A DNA stretch of 28,844 nucleotides from Sanchytrium tribonematis (taxonomy: Eukaryota; Sanchytriomycota; Sanchytriomycetes; Sanchytriales; Sanchytriaceae), in contig JADGIG010000056.1 in NCBI GenBank assembly GCA_018985235.1, positions 1 to 28,844 of the forward strand. The letters run 5' to 3'. Shown in pieces: positions 16,759 through 24,858 of the stretch (position 1 is the stretch's first letter; each line of letters begins with the position of its first letter). The translations under genes were made by a program, and so were the position numbers. The notes under the pieces were generated by a model, which was not told the DNA's origin, made no database searches, and was given only the letters and a program-made list of their open reading frames with translations.

Positions 16759-18306
16759 TTATTTTTTATTCTTTTTGGCCAACATCTCCAGCTGCCATGG
16801 TGCAACCTTGACCTCTTCCTTAGCAACCTCTGGCAATTTATTTTGTTCAACAGCTTTAATTGGTTGAGTTTCAATTTTAGTTTGTTGTGGAATTTTGACT
16901 TCATCCTTTGAGATTTTAAGTTCTGGCTGTTTCTTGTCACTTTTTGATTCCATTGTACCACTTACTTGCGAATTGGAGCCTTTGGTAATTTGGGGTGATG
17001 ATTCAGATTCCTTTTTAACGTCTTTTTTTTCTTCCTTTTTATTAAATATAGAAGATTTGGAAAAGATGCTTCCAGGTTCTTTTTTAGTTTCTTCAGAAGA
17101 TTTCGACTCAGATTTTACGGAGCCAGAAAGCTTCACGCGCGATGCGTCTGGGGCTTGAGTAGCAGATTGCACTGAATTGCTGTTTTTAGAATTGCTATTT
17201 TTGTCTTCCACCTTTTGTAAATCAGATAAAATTTCATTTTCATTTTTTGAATTGGATCGGCTTCTAACTTTTTCAAGAACTTGCTGCGCTCCATTTGAAC
17301 CAGCTCTCAACCTTCCTATTCCTCCAGTTTGTGGTGCAGTGGTAATTTGAATGGACGGTACTTGAGTTTGATCTACTTTGGCTGCTTCTACAAATTTTAT
17401 ATCGGCATCTTTGGCGATTACGCTATTGCTTTTAGACAATCTTCTTTTGAGGTTTTTAAAAAAATGTTCATTTTCTTCATTTTCTGCTTGAGTGTCGACT
17501 TGTTTAGCTACAGGCTCAATCTTAACAGGTTGCGAGTGATTGATTGCGGGCTTTTCTGGAAAGTTTGCGGCAGCTGATAACTTTCTAGGTCTTGAAGCGG
17601 GGTTAAGTGGTTTCTCGGCTTTTAATTCCGTTGTATCAATCTCCTTAGATTTGACTTCTTTAGTCTCTGGAACTAATTCCTTAGATTTTAGACTGAGATC
17701 AGAAGACTTCTTTTCCGCTTCACTTAAAGTTTCCCTACTTTTGACTGCTCCATTCGGCAAAGGAAGCATGGGAGTTCCGCCAGGTATCACACCAAAAGAT
17801 AATCTGTTGTTCTTGACAACATCCTTATTACTGAGATGTTCTGCATTTTCACCAGAAACTGAAAAGTATTCATAAGAACCAATAGTTGCCCTTTGGTTTT
17901 TATAAGGCTTGGCAATTTTCTTTCGATTAGCAACGGCAGGCACAACTTCCATCTCTTTCTTGTTCAAACTTGAAATAGACTGATGATCACGTTCTTTAAG
18001 TACCTTGCTTTCGTCCAGGGTTTGATTTGATTTTAATATTAGTTTGTTTTCTTTCTTATCTTCTAATTTTATCTTTTCATTCATATTCGAAGAGGATAGA
18101 CCGACCAGACCCGTCTTATCGGTGAGCTTATTAAAGGAACCATTTAATTGAATTTCGCTCTTGCGTCTTGGTATTGTCTCCATTGGTAAATTTATAGGAG
18201 TACTGATGCTGTTCTCTGCCAAATTTTTGGCACTACTTAAGTTATTGTGCGATCCTTGACGCGGTCCAACCTTGAATATTTCTTTTTCAACTTTTAAATT
18301 GTTCAT
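16759..18306 (-). CDS. Long disordered Lys/Ser/Glu-rich protein, unknown
   Basis: 515 residues of almost wholly low-complexity, charged sequence. No folded domain is evident. Features that may be short functional motifs are a Pro/Gly stretch around LSFGVIPGGTPMLPLPNG, two Arg/Ser blocks of the RRxSxS kind (KRRLSKSNS, KVRSRSNSK) that could be kinase sites, several SSIFxK/SESK segments, and the C-terminal VAPWQLEMLAKKNKK. Pro-Trp-x-x-Glu-(L/M)-x-x-Lys ends occur in some actin-associated scaffold proteins, a weak hint only. The open frame extends eight codons beyond the ATG at 18306, but only to a GTG. I cannot name a function. The TAA overlaps AATAAA and lies 12 nt from the TBCC stop (convergent). 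Confidence 0.7.
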   Translation of the reverse strand: MNNLKVEKEIFKVGPRQGSHNNLSSAKNLAENSISTPINLPMETIPRRKSEIQLNGSFNKLTDKTGLVGLSSSNMNEKIKLEDKKENKLILKSNQTLDESKVLKERDHQSISSLNKKEMEVVPAVANRKKIAKPYKNQRATIGSYEYFSVSGENAEHLSNKDVVKNNRLSFGVIPGGTPMLPLPNGAVKSRETLSEAEKKSSDLSLKSKELVPETKEVKSKEIDTTELKAEKPLNPASRPRKLSAAANFPEKPAINHSQPVKIEPVAKQVDTQAENEENEHFFKNLKRRLSKSNSVIAKDADIKFVEAAKVDQTQVPSIQITTAPQTGGIGRLRAGSNGAQQVLEKVRSRSNSKNENEILSDLQKVEDKNSNSKNSNSVQSATQAPDASRVKLSGSVKSESKSSEETKKEPGSIFSKSSIFNKKEEKKDVKKESESSPQITKGSNSQVSGTMESKSDKKQPELKISKDEVKIPQQTKIETQPIKAVEQNKLPEVAKEEVKVAPWQLEMLAKKNKK

Positions 18307-18340
18307 ATTCTCGAACGCGATAACAGCCACTTTATTACAC

Positions 18341-18841
18341 TCAAAAAATATTTACTAATAGCATGAGAACCAGAAACTTGAAGGGAATCAGCGTTGTAGC
18401 ACTATTTTTCGGAAAAACTTTACAGGAATAATCTGTAAAATAATCGGTCATATTAACATTTGTACAATTATTACAAGTATTATCGCACTGCTGAATTTGT
18501 GATTTTCCATCGACGCAAGTCGCGGCCACCCCATTTCCATATTGTCCTGCGATGGTATTATACTGGCGACATCTTCCATCAGCTCTGTAAACAAATTCAT
18601 AAGGGCCACCTAATTTCTTGTCAGTTTTCGTGAGCGCTCTGACATGATCAAAATTTACGCTTTTCTGAACAGAATTGATGGTACATGATTGTGAATAAAA
18701 GGCTAGCAGGGTATTATTTGTACATCGAATATTGCTGAAATCAAGACAAGATTGAGATGAAACTACGTCTTCCCTTGTCAGTAACCATGGAGTAGAACAA
18801 TTTCCTTCAAAGAATATTTTATCAAGTACTAGACCACTCAT
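18341..18841 (-). CDS. Cys-rich probable GPI-anchored surface protein, 5' end unresolved
   Basis: 166 residues from the first ATG. The protein is Cys-rich with several Asn-x-Ser/Thr sites (NCST, NNTL, NCTN, NMTD) and ends in a small-residue site (NSATT) plus a hydrophobic tail LIPFKFLVLMLLVNIF with nothing after it. That is a typical GPI-anchor signal, implying an exported protein. Yet no signal peptide follows the ATG at 18841. The frame stays open for about 37 codons upstream, to about 18953, and reads convincingly (…CRFTVRLEEKFVSTSHFEIY). The true start is therefore probably in an upstream exon. A GTAAGC…ATTAATAAAG segment at 18940-18962 could be a 23-nt intron, but no ATG could be reached through it. 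Family unknown. Confidence 0.6.
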   Translation of the reverse strand: MSGLVLDKIFFEGNCSTPWLLTREDVVSSQSCLDFSNIRCTNNTLLAFYSQSCTINSVQKSVNFDHVRALTKTDKKLGGPYEFVYRADGRCRQYNTIAGQYGNGVAATCVDGKSQIQQCDNTCNNCTNVNMTDYFTDYSCKVFPKNSATTLIPFKFLVLMLLVNIF

Positions 18842-18967
18842 ATAAATTTCAAAGTGGCTTGTTGAAACAAATTTTTCTTCCAGACGAACAGTGAAACGGC
18901 ACTTCTCAAAGTCAGTCGCACGTCTGTACTCTGTAAGAACTTTATTAATATTTAACGCTTACGGTAC

Positions 18968-19240
18968 CTATATTTTTGAAATTTCAGATTCCAACTTTAG
19001 CTTGTTTTCATTCAGACATTGATTCCACTCTTTCGTATATGTTGAATAGCTGTTGCATTTGGTGTAAAGGCAAGACATAAATAGTCCACGAGTTGTGGCA
19101 CATTCTTCAACAACGTATTTAAATAAAATAGAATTTTTGTTTTTTTTAGGTGCTGATTGATATTCGTCAGTGCTCTTGACTCTGGCTACCACATCACCTC
19201 GACATACTGAGTAAGATTTTAGCAAATTAATGCAAGACAT
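18968..19240 (-). CDS. Small twin-Cx9C-type protein, likely mitochondrial
   Basis: 90 residues from the ATG at 19240. Cysteines are spaced Cys3-x9-Cys13 and Cys47-x9-Cys57, followed by Cys62 and Cys75 (x12). Twin Cx9C helices are the hallmark of small proteins imported into the mitochondrial intermembrane space by the MIA40 relay, such as assembly factors of respiratory complexes and MICOS parts. The spacing between the two pairs is longer than usual and the last pair is irregular, so I do not assign a family. The open frame extends six codons further upstream, but only to a TTG. The ATG lies 21 nt after the stop of the GT32 gene, which reads in the same direction. Confidence 0.6.
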   Translation of the reverse strand: MSCINLLKSYSVCRGDVVARVKSTDEYQSAPKKNKNSILFKYVVEECATTRGLFMSCLYTKCNSYSTYTKEWNQCLNENKLKLESEISKI

Positions 19241-19261
19241 GGAGAAATTAATTTTCAAATG

Positions 19262-20137
19262 TCAATGTTCGTGATGTTTTATTGGGTTGTATAGAGGAAT
19301 GACGGTTGATTTTTTTGGATTGCAACAGTACCAAAACAGGCCAAACACTAAAATTATAATAAGAAAAATTGAAATGTATAGATTTTCATAGAAAGTGATT
19401 AAGATTACAGAGTCCCATTCATGCCAAGTACTTCCTTGCCGAAAACTTATATATTCTCTAGAATTCCAATGATCTGGAAGTCTCCTAATTTGTTCCTGTG
19501 CTGGGTATGTATGTAGCAAATACGTTAGGAGAAAAGGGCCAGTAGAACACATAACTTTGAGGTAGGGCAGAAACCAAAACCTATTGTAATACTCGAAATG
19601 AGCAAGAAAATGCATCAGGATAGGATGACCCGGTCTTGAAAGTAACATGAAATTGGAATAGCCATGTGGGTCTGTTTGTGGCACTCCAAATTCATATTGA
19701 CGCAACTCCTCGAATGACTTTTTAGCACATATATCAAGGTCTGCATAAATACCACCATATTTGTGGAGCGCAACCAGTCTTAAAAGATCTACCTTTTGCA
19801 CAACATTGCTATAGCTATTGTAGGTATCCCATAACCAAGTGTATTCATCTAAAATCAATTGGTCGCCCATTTTTTCATTCCAACGTTTAATTTTCCAGTC
19901 AGGATTTGATTCTTCCCAGAATTCCTTGCAACTTTTCCAACCTTCTGGAATTTTAGACTCCTCATCATAATAGGCAATTTGATGAATTATTTTAGGCAAT
20001 TGATATTGTTGAGGTTCATCAGTATAAACTTTTGAAAACACTAGCGTATATAGTATCCGAATTAGCTCAATAAGAGTTTGAAGAAGTGGATACAACATAA
20101 ATAACGCTAGTAATATATAAAAGTAAATGGATTTCAT
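19262..20137 (-). CDS. GT32-family glycosyltransferase (OCH1 / MIPC-synthase-like)
   Basis: 291 residues. An N-terminal hydrophobic segment (about 5-35) acts as signal anchor. The catalytic domain begins with LPKIIHQIAY, then NPDWKIKRWNE, VQKVDLLRLVALHKYGGIYADLDICAKKSF with the metal-binding DLD (DxD) motif, a MLLSRPGHP block and a late STWHEWDS. This order is that of GT32 enzymes such as yeast Och1 and the mannosyl-inositolphosphoceramide synthases Sur1/Csh1. A second membrane segment near the C-terminus (about 252-272, ISIFLIIILVFGLFWYCC), after the catalytic domain, is more like the MIPC synthases than Och1. It is expected in Golgi or ER, transferring mannose from GDP-mannose; the acceptor cannot be told from sequence. 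It is divergent from SIN3 across 262 nt. Confidence 0.85.
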   Translation of the reverse strand: MKSIYFYILLALFMLYPLLQTLIELIRILYTLVFSKVYTDEPQQYQLPKIIHQIAYYDEESKIPEGWKSCKEFWEESNPDWKIKRWNEKMGDQLILDEYTWLWDTYNSYSNVVQKVDLLRLVALHKYGGIYADLDICAKKSFEELRQYEFGVPQTDPHGYSNFMLLSRPGHPILMHFLAHFEYYNRFWFLPYLKVMCSTGPFLLTYLLHTYPAQEQIRRLPDHWNSREYISFRQGSTWHEWDSVILITFYENLYISIFLIIILVFGLFWYCCNPKKSTVIPLYNPIKHHEH

Positions 20138-20399
20138 GTCAAAAAAGTTTCAAAAAATAAGAATTATGAAAACTTATCAGACGCTTAAAGCTCAGTTTCA
20201 GGCGTTTTCCTCGGCAGATCCGTTTTTACTTAATCTATAATACTTTTTTAAATCATTCGAATTTGTTACAAAATAAATTTGCAAAATTTGTACAAGTTAA
20301 ATAACCTGAAAAAGATTTTTATCCGCTTAATTTCTTTTGCATTACTTCACCTTTGGGTACCAATTAACACAAGCAGTCAATTGATCCCTGTTTTTGTAA

Positions 20400-22998
20400 A
20401 TGTACTTTACGAAAAAAATCTCCTTGAATCACATGAGCTTTCGTGCTTCACATTTGAAGAGTATCTTGGATCACCTTGGGCAGGAGGAATATACTCGAAT
20501 TGTTAACGCAGCTCGATACAATGATCAAACTCAATTAGGTCAATTGGTATCTGAAATGGATCCTCGTGATTTTGACTTTGCAATCCATTTTGTGAACAAA
20601 ATTAAGGAACGATTCAATAACAATGTCAGTATTTACAAGCAATTTCTGGATATTCTTAGCACATATAGGAGAGATAAAAGAACAATAGTTTCTATATACA
20701 ATAAGGTCAAGACCTTATTTTCGTCCCAACCAGATCTGTTTGAAGAATTTCAGAAATTTTTACCTGACCCTACACTAGGAACTCAGCCAGTTCAAGAAGA
20801 GGATATACAATTGCAATCTTCATTTGTTTCTCCGGAGGAAGTTGCATTTTTTGATAGAGTTCAGGTTTTGCTGGGCTCTAAAACTGTGTATGAAGAATTC
20901 TTAAAGGTAATTAATCTTTATAATCAAGATATCATCAACAAAAATATCTTGGTAGAGAGAGTTGCCTATTTTTTACAAAAGTCTCCAGAATTATTTTCGT
21001 GGTTTTGTAACTATGTAAATTTTAAACCTCAAGATAATATTAGGCGAATTGTTAATCAATTTCATACAAAAGGAATCACTTTAGATGAGCCTTTTTCATC
21101 AGTTTCTGTAAAACAGCATTTCGACAAAGACCATTTAGGATTGGGCCGCAAAGATGTTCAACTTTGGAAAGTATCTGGAAGCTACAGACTTATGCCAGAA
21201 TCCGAAAAGAAATCACCATCATCAGGCAGAGATCCTCTTTCAAATAGTGTGCTAAATGATACTTGGGTATCCCATCCTACATGGGCCAGTGAAGATGAAA
21301 ATTTTAGTGTTCACAGAAAAAATATTCATGAGGAAACCTTACATAGGACTGAAGATGAGAAATTTGAGCTTGATATGAAAATTCTTACTAACGATGTTGC
21401 AATTCGAGTACTGGATGCAATTTTTAAAGATGTAAGCGCCATGTCTGAGGAAGATAAGAAAGTTTTTGAATTGAAAGAAGACGATTTTCCAACAACATTA
21501 TACAAAAAAGCAGTCAGGCAAATATATGATGATGTGCGAGGAGATGAAATGATAAACGCAATTCAGAAGAAACCTTCCATCGCACTGCCAATAGTACTGC
21601 ATAAGCTTAAGATGAAGCATGAAGAGTGGCAAAAAGATAGACGGGATCATGATCGTGCTTGGAGAGACAACTTCAAGAAAAGTTTTTGGAAAGCGCTTGA
21701 CTATCAGGGTGCGAATTTTAAATTACAAGATAAAAAGTTTTTTACTCCCAAGACTTTATTCCTTGAAATAGAAGAACTTCATGCCAGCAAGCAGAAGCTT
21801 TTCAAAAACAAAAGTATACCAGAACTGCAAGCTGACCTAACTTTGGATTTTGACGATGATACAATACTGAAATGTGTAATTTTCTTTACCAATCTTTTTA
21901 AAAGAAGTTTAAGCACTACAGAATATAAAAAGTTTGAGGAGTTTGTCAATTTGTTCCTGTTACCATTATTTAATTGTCCAATTGATGACCCTTACGATTT
22001 ATATAACCCTAGTGAAATGAAGGACGATACAGAAGATTTAGAAATGCCTGATACGCTAGGGGATGTCTTTTTCCTTCCAAGTGCATTTTATTTAAGTTTG
22101 AAACTAATTCACTTATTATTCGTTAGGATTAAAGAATTGAAAAAATCCAATGAGGCATTGATAAAAGATCCTCCAAAGGCACCCAACAAAGAAGCAGTAC
22201 TTTTAAGTTATGCCTGTGTTCCGAATCCAACCGAGCAAATACACGGAGATAGATACGAATACATAATCACTCAACTCTATCAATACGTTCAGACATTTCA
22301 GGATCAAAATACTTTCGAAGAAAATTGTCGAAAATGCTTTGGTCTTGACGGGTATAAAGTATTCACTGTCGACAGAATATTGCAAACATTGGCTAAAGCT
22401 GTAACTAACATTTACTTAGGTCATTCCATTATTTAATGAGGAAGTATTTCAGAAGCATATGGAGTTGATACAAACGTATGCGAATATTCAAATTGATGAT
22501 TACAGCAGTCAAGAGCAATATTTAGAAAAAGCAAAAGAACTTATAAAAGGCGATGATTATGTATTTAAAATATGGAGAGAAAATTCCACTTCCACTTTTA
22601 ATATTCAGCTTATCTTAAACCAAAATTCTGCCGAGGAGATTCCAAATGAGGAATGGTCAACATATGTCGACAGCTTTTTGCATGCACCAACAGCGGAACC
22701 CATTGATTTGGGACCACAAAAGCCATTCTTAAACAGGAATGTCAATCACGAACTTAGTGAACACGATATCGTCCTCAAAAATGGTATGCAATTCAAATTG
22801 AAGGTTAATTCATACATAATTGAATATATTCAGGATACTGAAGATGTTTTTGAGAGAATCCGAGAAAGTGCTGCCGTTGCACCTGACCTTGAAGCTCTCA
22901 ATCTTAAAGTCCATGAATTACTATCGAAGGCTGTTGATACCTCACAAGTCGACGCAATAGACGAGTGGTATGAAATTGAACCTGTTAGATACGAATAA
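20400..22998 (+). CDS. SIN3: SIN3 transcriptional corepressor scaffold, two exons
   Basis: Exon 1 (20400-22400) and exon 2 (22420-22998), joined over a 19-nt intron, give 859 residues. Two paired-amphipathic-helix domains are visible, at about 58-122 and 147-207, each ending in a LFxxFxxF-type helix. The SIN3 histone-deacetylase-interacting region follows at about 245-350 (GSYRLMPESEKKSPSSGRDPLSNSVLNDTWVSHPTWASEDENF), with the conserved helical region after it. Exon 2 completes the C-terminal SIN3 domain (…FKIWRENSTSTFNIQLIL…NEEWSTYVDSFL…). SIN3 is the scaffold of the HDAC1/Rpd3 complex. Animal and yeast SIN3 have three or four PAH domains, so this is a shortened version. ATG 20433 (residue 12) is an alternative start; an in-frame TAA lies just before 20400. 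The TAA stop is part of a palindromic AATAAATTTATT. Confidence 0.94.
22401..22419 (+). other. 19-nt spliceosomal intron in SIN3
   Basis: The segment is GTAACTAACATTTACTTAG. Removing it in phase 0 turns the stop-bound frame (…AKA-VTNIYLG…) into AKA-VIPLFNEEVFQKHMELIQTY and runs on for 192 codons into the known C-terminal SIN3 region. Because the family is known to continue here, this is the best supported of the five proposed introns. Confidence 0.88.
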
Positions 22999-23005
22999 AT
23001 TTATT
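22994..23005. promoter_or_regulatory. Palindromic two-way poly(A) signal shared by SIN3 and the OTU gene
   Basis: AATAAATTTATT reads the same on both strands. Each strand has AATAAA, and each hexamer contains the TAA stop of its gene (22996-22998 for SIN3; 23003-23001 for the OTU gene). Only two bases separate the two stops, so each transcript must cross into the other gene to be cleaved and polyadenylated. Confidence 0.6.
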
Positions 23006-23771
23006 GGAAACAATTGTAGTGCTCACCCAATGCCAAGTAATGTTTTAGATAAATTAATTTGATGCAAAATTTGGACTTTTTAGTGTTAGAGATTATTTGA
23101 GGTCCGTCAATTGAGTAGACTTTGATCTCCATATTGAAGATGGAACTTAAAGCGTTGAGCTCCAGATATCCTCCCCAATGGTTTTTTCTCATTTCTTTTA
23201 AATAAATAGCGAAAGGCTCCTCATCGCCATAGAATGGTTCGAAATCTTCAAGATGCGCTTCGATATAGTCGACAGACAGATTCCGCAGCTCCTTTGCCGT
23301 TTTGCTAATTTTGTGTTTGTGTAACTCAAAAGAAACACTGGTAAACATGCAGTCTCCATCGCCCTCCACATCCTGCATACTGTCAAGACTCAGATGGTCA
23401 TTTTCAAGAATAATTTTTAACTTGTCCAACTCAATTTTCTTGTAATCAATTCCAGGATTCTGAATGAGCTGTTTCTCTAATTGATCTTGCTCTTCCTTCC
23501 TTTTTCTAGCCCTTTTTTCTTGTCTTGACAATTTTTTGGTTTTTGGAGTTAAATTATCACCGTCTTCTAAGTTTTGTTTTTCATCACATTCTTCACTTTT
23601 GTTATTCTCCAATTCTTCTTCCCATTTTATCTTTGCTTTTTGAATAAGTTTCTTGTGCTCTTTAGAATGGAATTCTTTTTTCAATTTTTGTAAGTGACTT
23701 TGTAATTGCTTTTCTGGATTTTTGTTGCTAGAATAGACCGGTGTCGGAAGTGGCTTAAATTCAGTGTGCAT
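23001..23771 (-). CDS. OTU deubiquitinase of the OTUD6/Otu2 type
   Basis: 256 residues from the ATG at 23771. A charged coiled coil fills about 20-105 (LQSHLQKLKKEFHSKEHKKLIQ…, then a Lys/Arg-rich RQEKRARKRKEEQDQ), as in OTUD6B and yeast Otu2. The C-terminal OTU domain (about 115-256) has the catalytic pair Asp138 and Cys141 in GDGDC and catalytic His251 in GEHYN, plus the WGGYLELNALS segment. OTUD6/Otu2 proteins bind the small ribosomal subunit and remove ubiquitin from it. An upstream in-frame ATG at 23810 would add 13 residues but overlap the TFIIE-beta start by 18 nt; I prefer 23771, which leaves 21 nt between the two divergent starts. Confidence 0.9.
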   Translation of the reverse strand: MHTEFKPLPTPVYSSNKNPEKQLQSHLQKLKKEFHSKEHKKLIQKAKIKWEEELENNKSEECDEKQNLEDGDNLTPKTKKLSRQEKRARKRKEEQDQLEKQLIQNPGIDYKKIELDKLKIILENDHLSLDSMQDVEGDGDCMFTSVSFELHKHKISKTAKELRNLSVDYIEAHLEDFEPFYGDEEPFAIYLKEMRKNHWGGYLELNALSSIFNMEIKVYSIDGPQIISNTKKSKFCIKLIYLKHYLALGEHYNCFQ

Positions 23772-23792
23772 AAATTTGCAAAACGGAGGGGA

Positions 23793-24407
23793 ATGAGTGA
23801 TTCTACTCATGTGTTCGCTAGATTACATGAAATAATCGATTTTTTAAAAAATGACACACAGCCTCACTCTATAGAAGCCATATATAAGAGGTTTAAAATT
23901 GATGATGAATTACAAGGTCTGATTAATAAAAGTGATCAAGTACTATATAATCGGGAAAATAGAACATTTCAATTTAAACAAAAATACACCTTCAACAACA
24001 AGGATAGTGTATACCTTTACATTAAAGATAATTTCTATTTAGATTTAGCAGCAGCTAAAAAATTTTATGAAAAAGTTTTGGACGATATTTCAGAACTAGA
24101 AAGCGAGAAAAAAATAAGTGTGCTAAAAAATAAGCAAGATCAACCTAAGCAGGCTTTTCTAAATTTACATTCAGATATTCCCGAAGCTGATGAAATATTT
24201 CGCGATGCTTGGGCTAATGTGAAAATTCCTGAATTGCCACAACTTAAAGAAATATTAATCAAAAAAGGGCTCTGGAAAGTAGAGAAATCAGAGGTAATAA
24301 TTGAACCTAGAATAGAGCCTATTGTTGCTCCAAAAGCTATCAAAAGAAAGAGAAGAATGTTTCAAAAGAAAAGGACAAATTTACACATGTCTCCTGAACC
24401 ACTTTAA
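23793..24407 (+). CDS. TFA2: TFIIE beta subunit
   Basis: 204 residues. A winged-helix domain at about 5-75 (FARLHEIIDFLKND…EAIYKRFKI…NRTFQFKQKYTFNNKDSVYLYIK) is the TFIIE-beta core. A second, degenerate winged helix follows (about 85-150), then a basic C-terminus (IKRKRRMFQKKRTNLHM) corresponding to the KKRRFK…HN block that ends the family. With TFIIE-alpha it recruits TFIIH to the RNA polymerase II preinitiation complex. It is shorter than human (about 291) and yeast (about 328) proteins because the N-terminal Ser/Lys-rich tail is absent. The start is the ATG at 23793; the frame is open 29 codons further up but without an ATG. The TAA is followed by AATAAAG, shared in a 14-nt gap with eL30. 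Confidence 0.85.
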   Translation: MSDSTHVFARLHEIIDFLKNDTQPHSIEAIYKRFKIDDELQGLINKSDQVLYNRENRTFQFKQKYTFNNKDSVYLYIKDNFYLDLAAAKKFYEKVLDDISELESEKKISVLKNKQDQPKQAFLNLHSDIPEADEIFRDAWANVKIPELPQLKEILIKKGLWKVEKSEVIIEPRIEPIVAPKAIKRKRRMFQKKRTNLHMSPEPL

Positions 24408-24421
24408 ATAAAGACAATTAT

Positions 24422-24751
24422 TTATTCTTTAGGTGCAACAATATCAGAGTCACCAGCATCTGTAATAGTCACTGTACCGACTCTAAAGTATTTACCACAA
24501 GCAGTTCCTAATTCAACATTTGTACCAGAGTAGTAAAACACCTGAGATTTGGCCAACATAGCGTAATATTCGATTTCTGATTTACGTAGAGGAGGAGTAT
24601 TAGAAGCTAATAGGATCATCAATGCTTTTCCTTGCCTTAAGGTTTTCAAAGCCTGTTTATATCCCAAAGAATATTTTCCAGATTTCATGACTAATGCCAA
24701 TTTGGAGTTGATGTTTTCTTTAGTATTCTTTGATTTCTTCGAAGCTGACAT
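24422..24751 (-). CDS. RPL30: 60S ribosomal protein eL30
   Basis: 109 residues, nearly the length of yeast L30 (105), and alignable by eye throughout: [30 protein letters not shown], then [22 protein letters not shown], and the end [25 protein letters not shown]. It belongs to the L7Ae/L30e family of kink-turn RNA-binding proteins and sits in the large ribosomal subunit. In yeast L30 represses splicing of its own intron; this copy has no visible intron. It is convergent with TFIIE-beta. Its ATG faces the next gene, whose first ATG is 107 nt away. Confidence 0.97.
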   Translation of the reverse strand: MSASKKSKNTKENINSKLALVMKSGKYSLGYKQALKTLRQGKALMILLASNTPPLRKSEIEYYAMLAKSQVFYYSGTNVELGTACGKYFRVGTVTITDAGDSDIVAPKE

Positions 24752-24858
24752 TTTCCGAAATCAAGCGCAACTATAGTAAGCTGCAACAAATACACACAAC
24801 AACACGTGAATTATTTCCTGACAAATCTCCGATCTCCTTAAAAACTCAAACAATCGAC

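Noticed and set aside
20166-20240. 24-codon plus-strand open frame in the GT32-SIN3 spacer
   Set aside because: Too short, no homology seen and no link to SIN3 by a mini-intron; it may be an upstream ORF.
22459-22998. Separate 179-residue gene
   Set aside because: It is the C-terminal SIN3 region, reached through the intron at 22401-22419.
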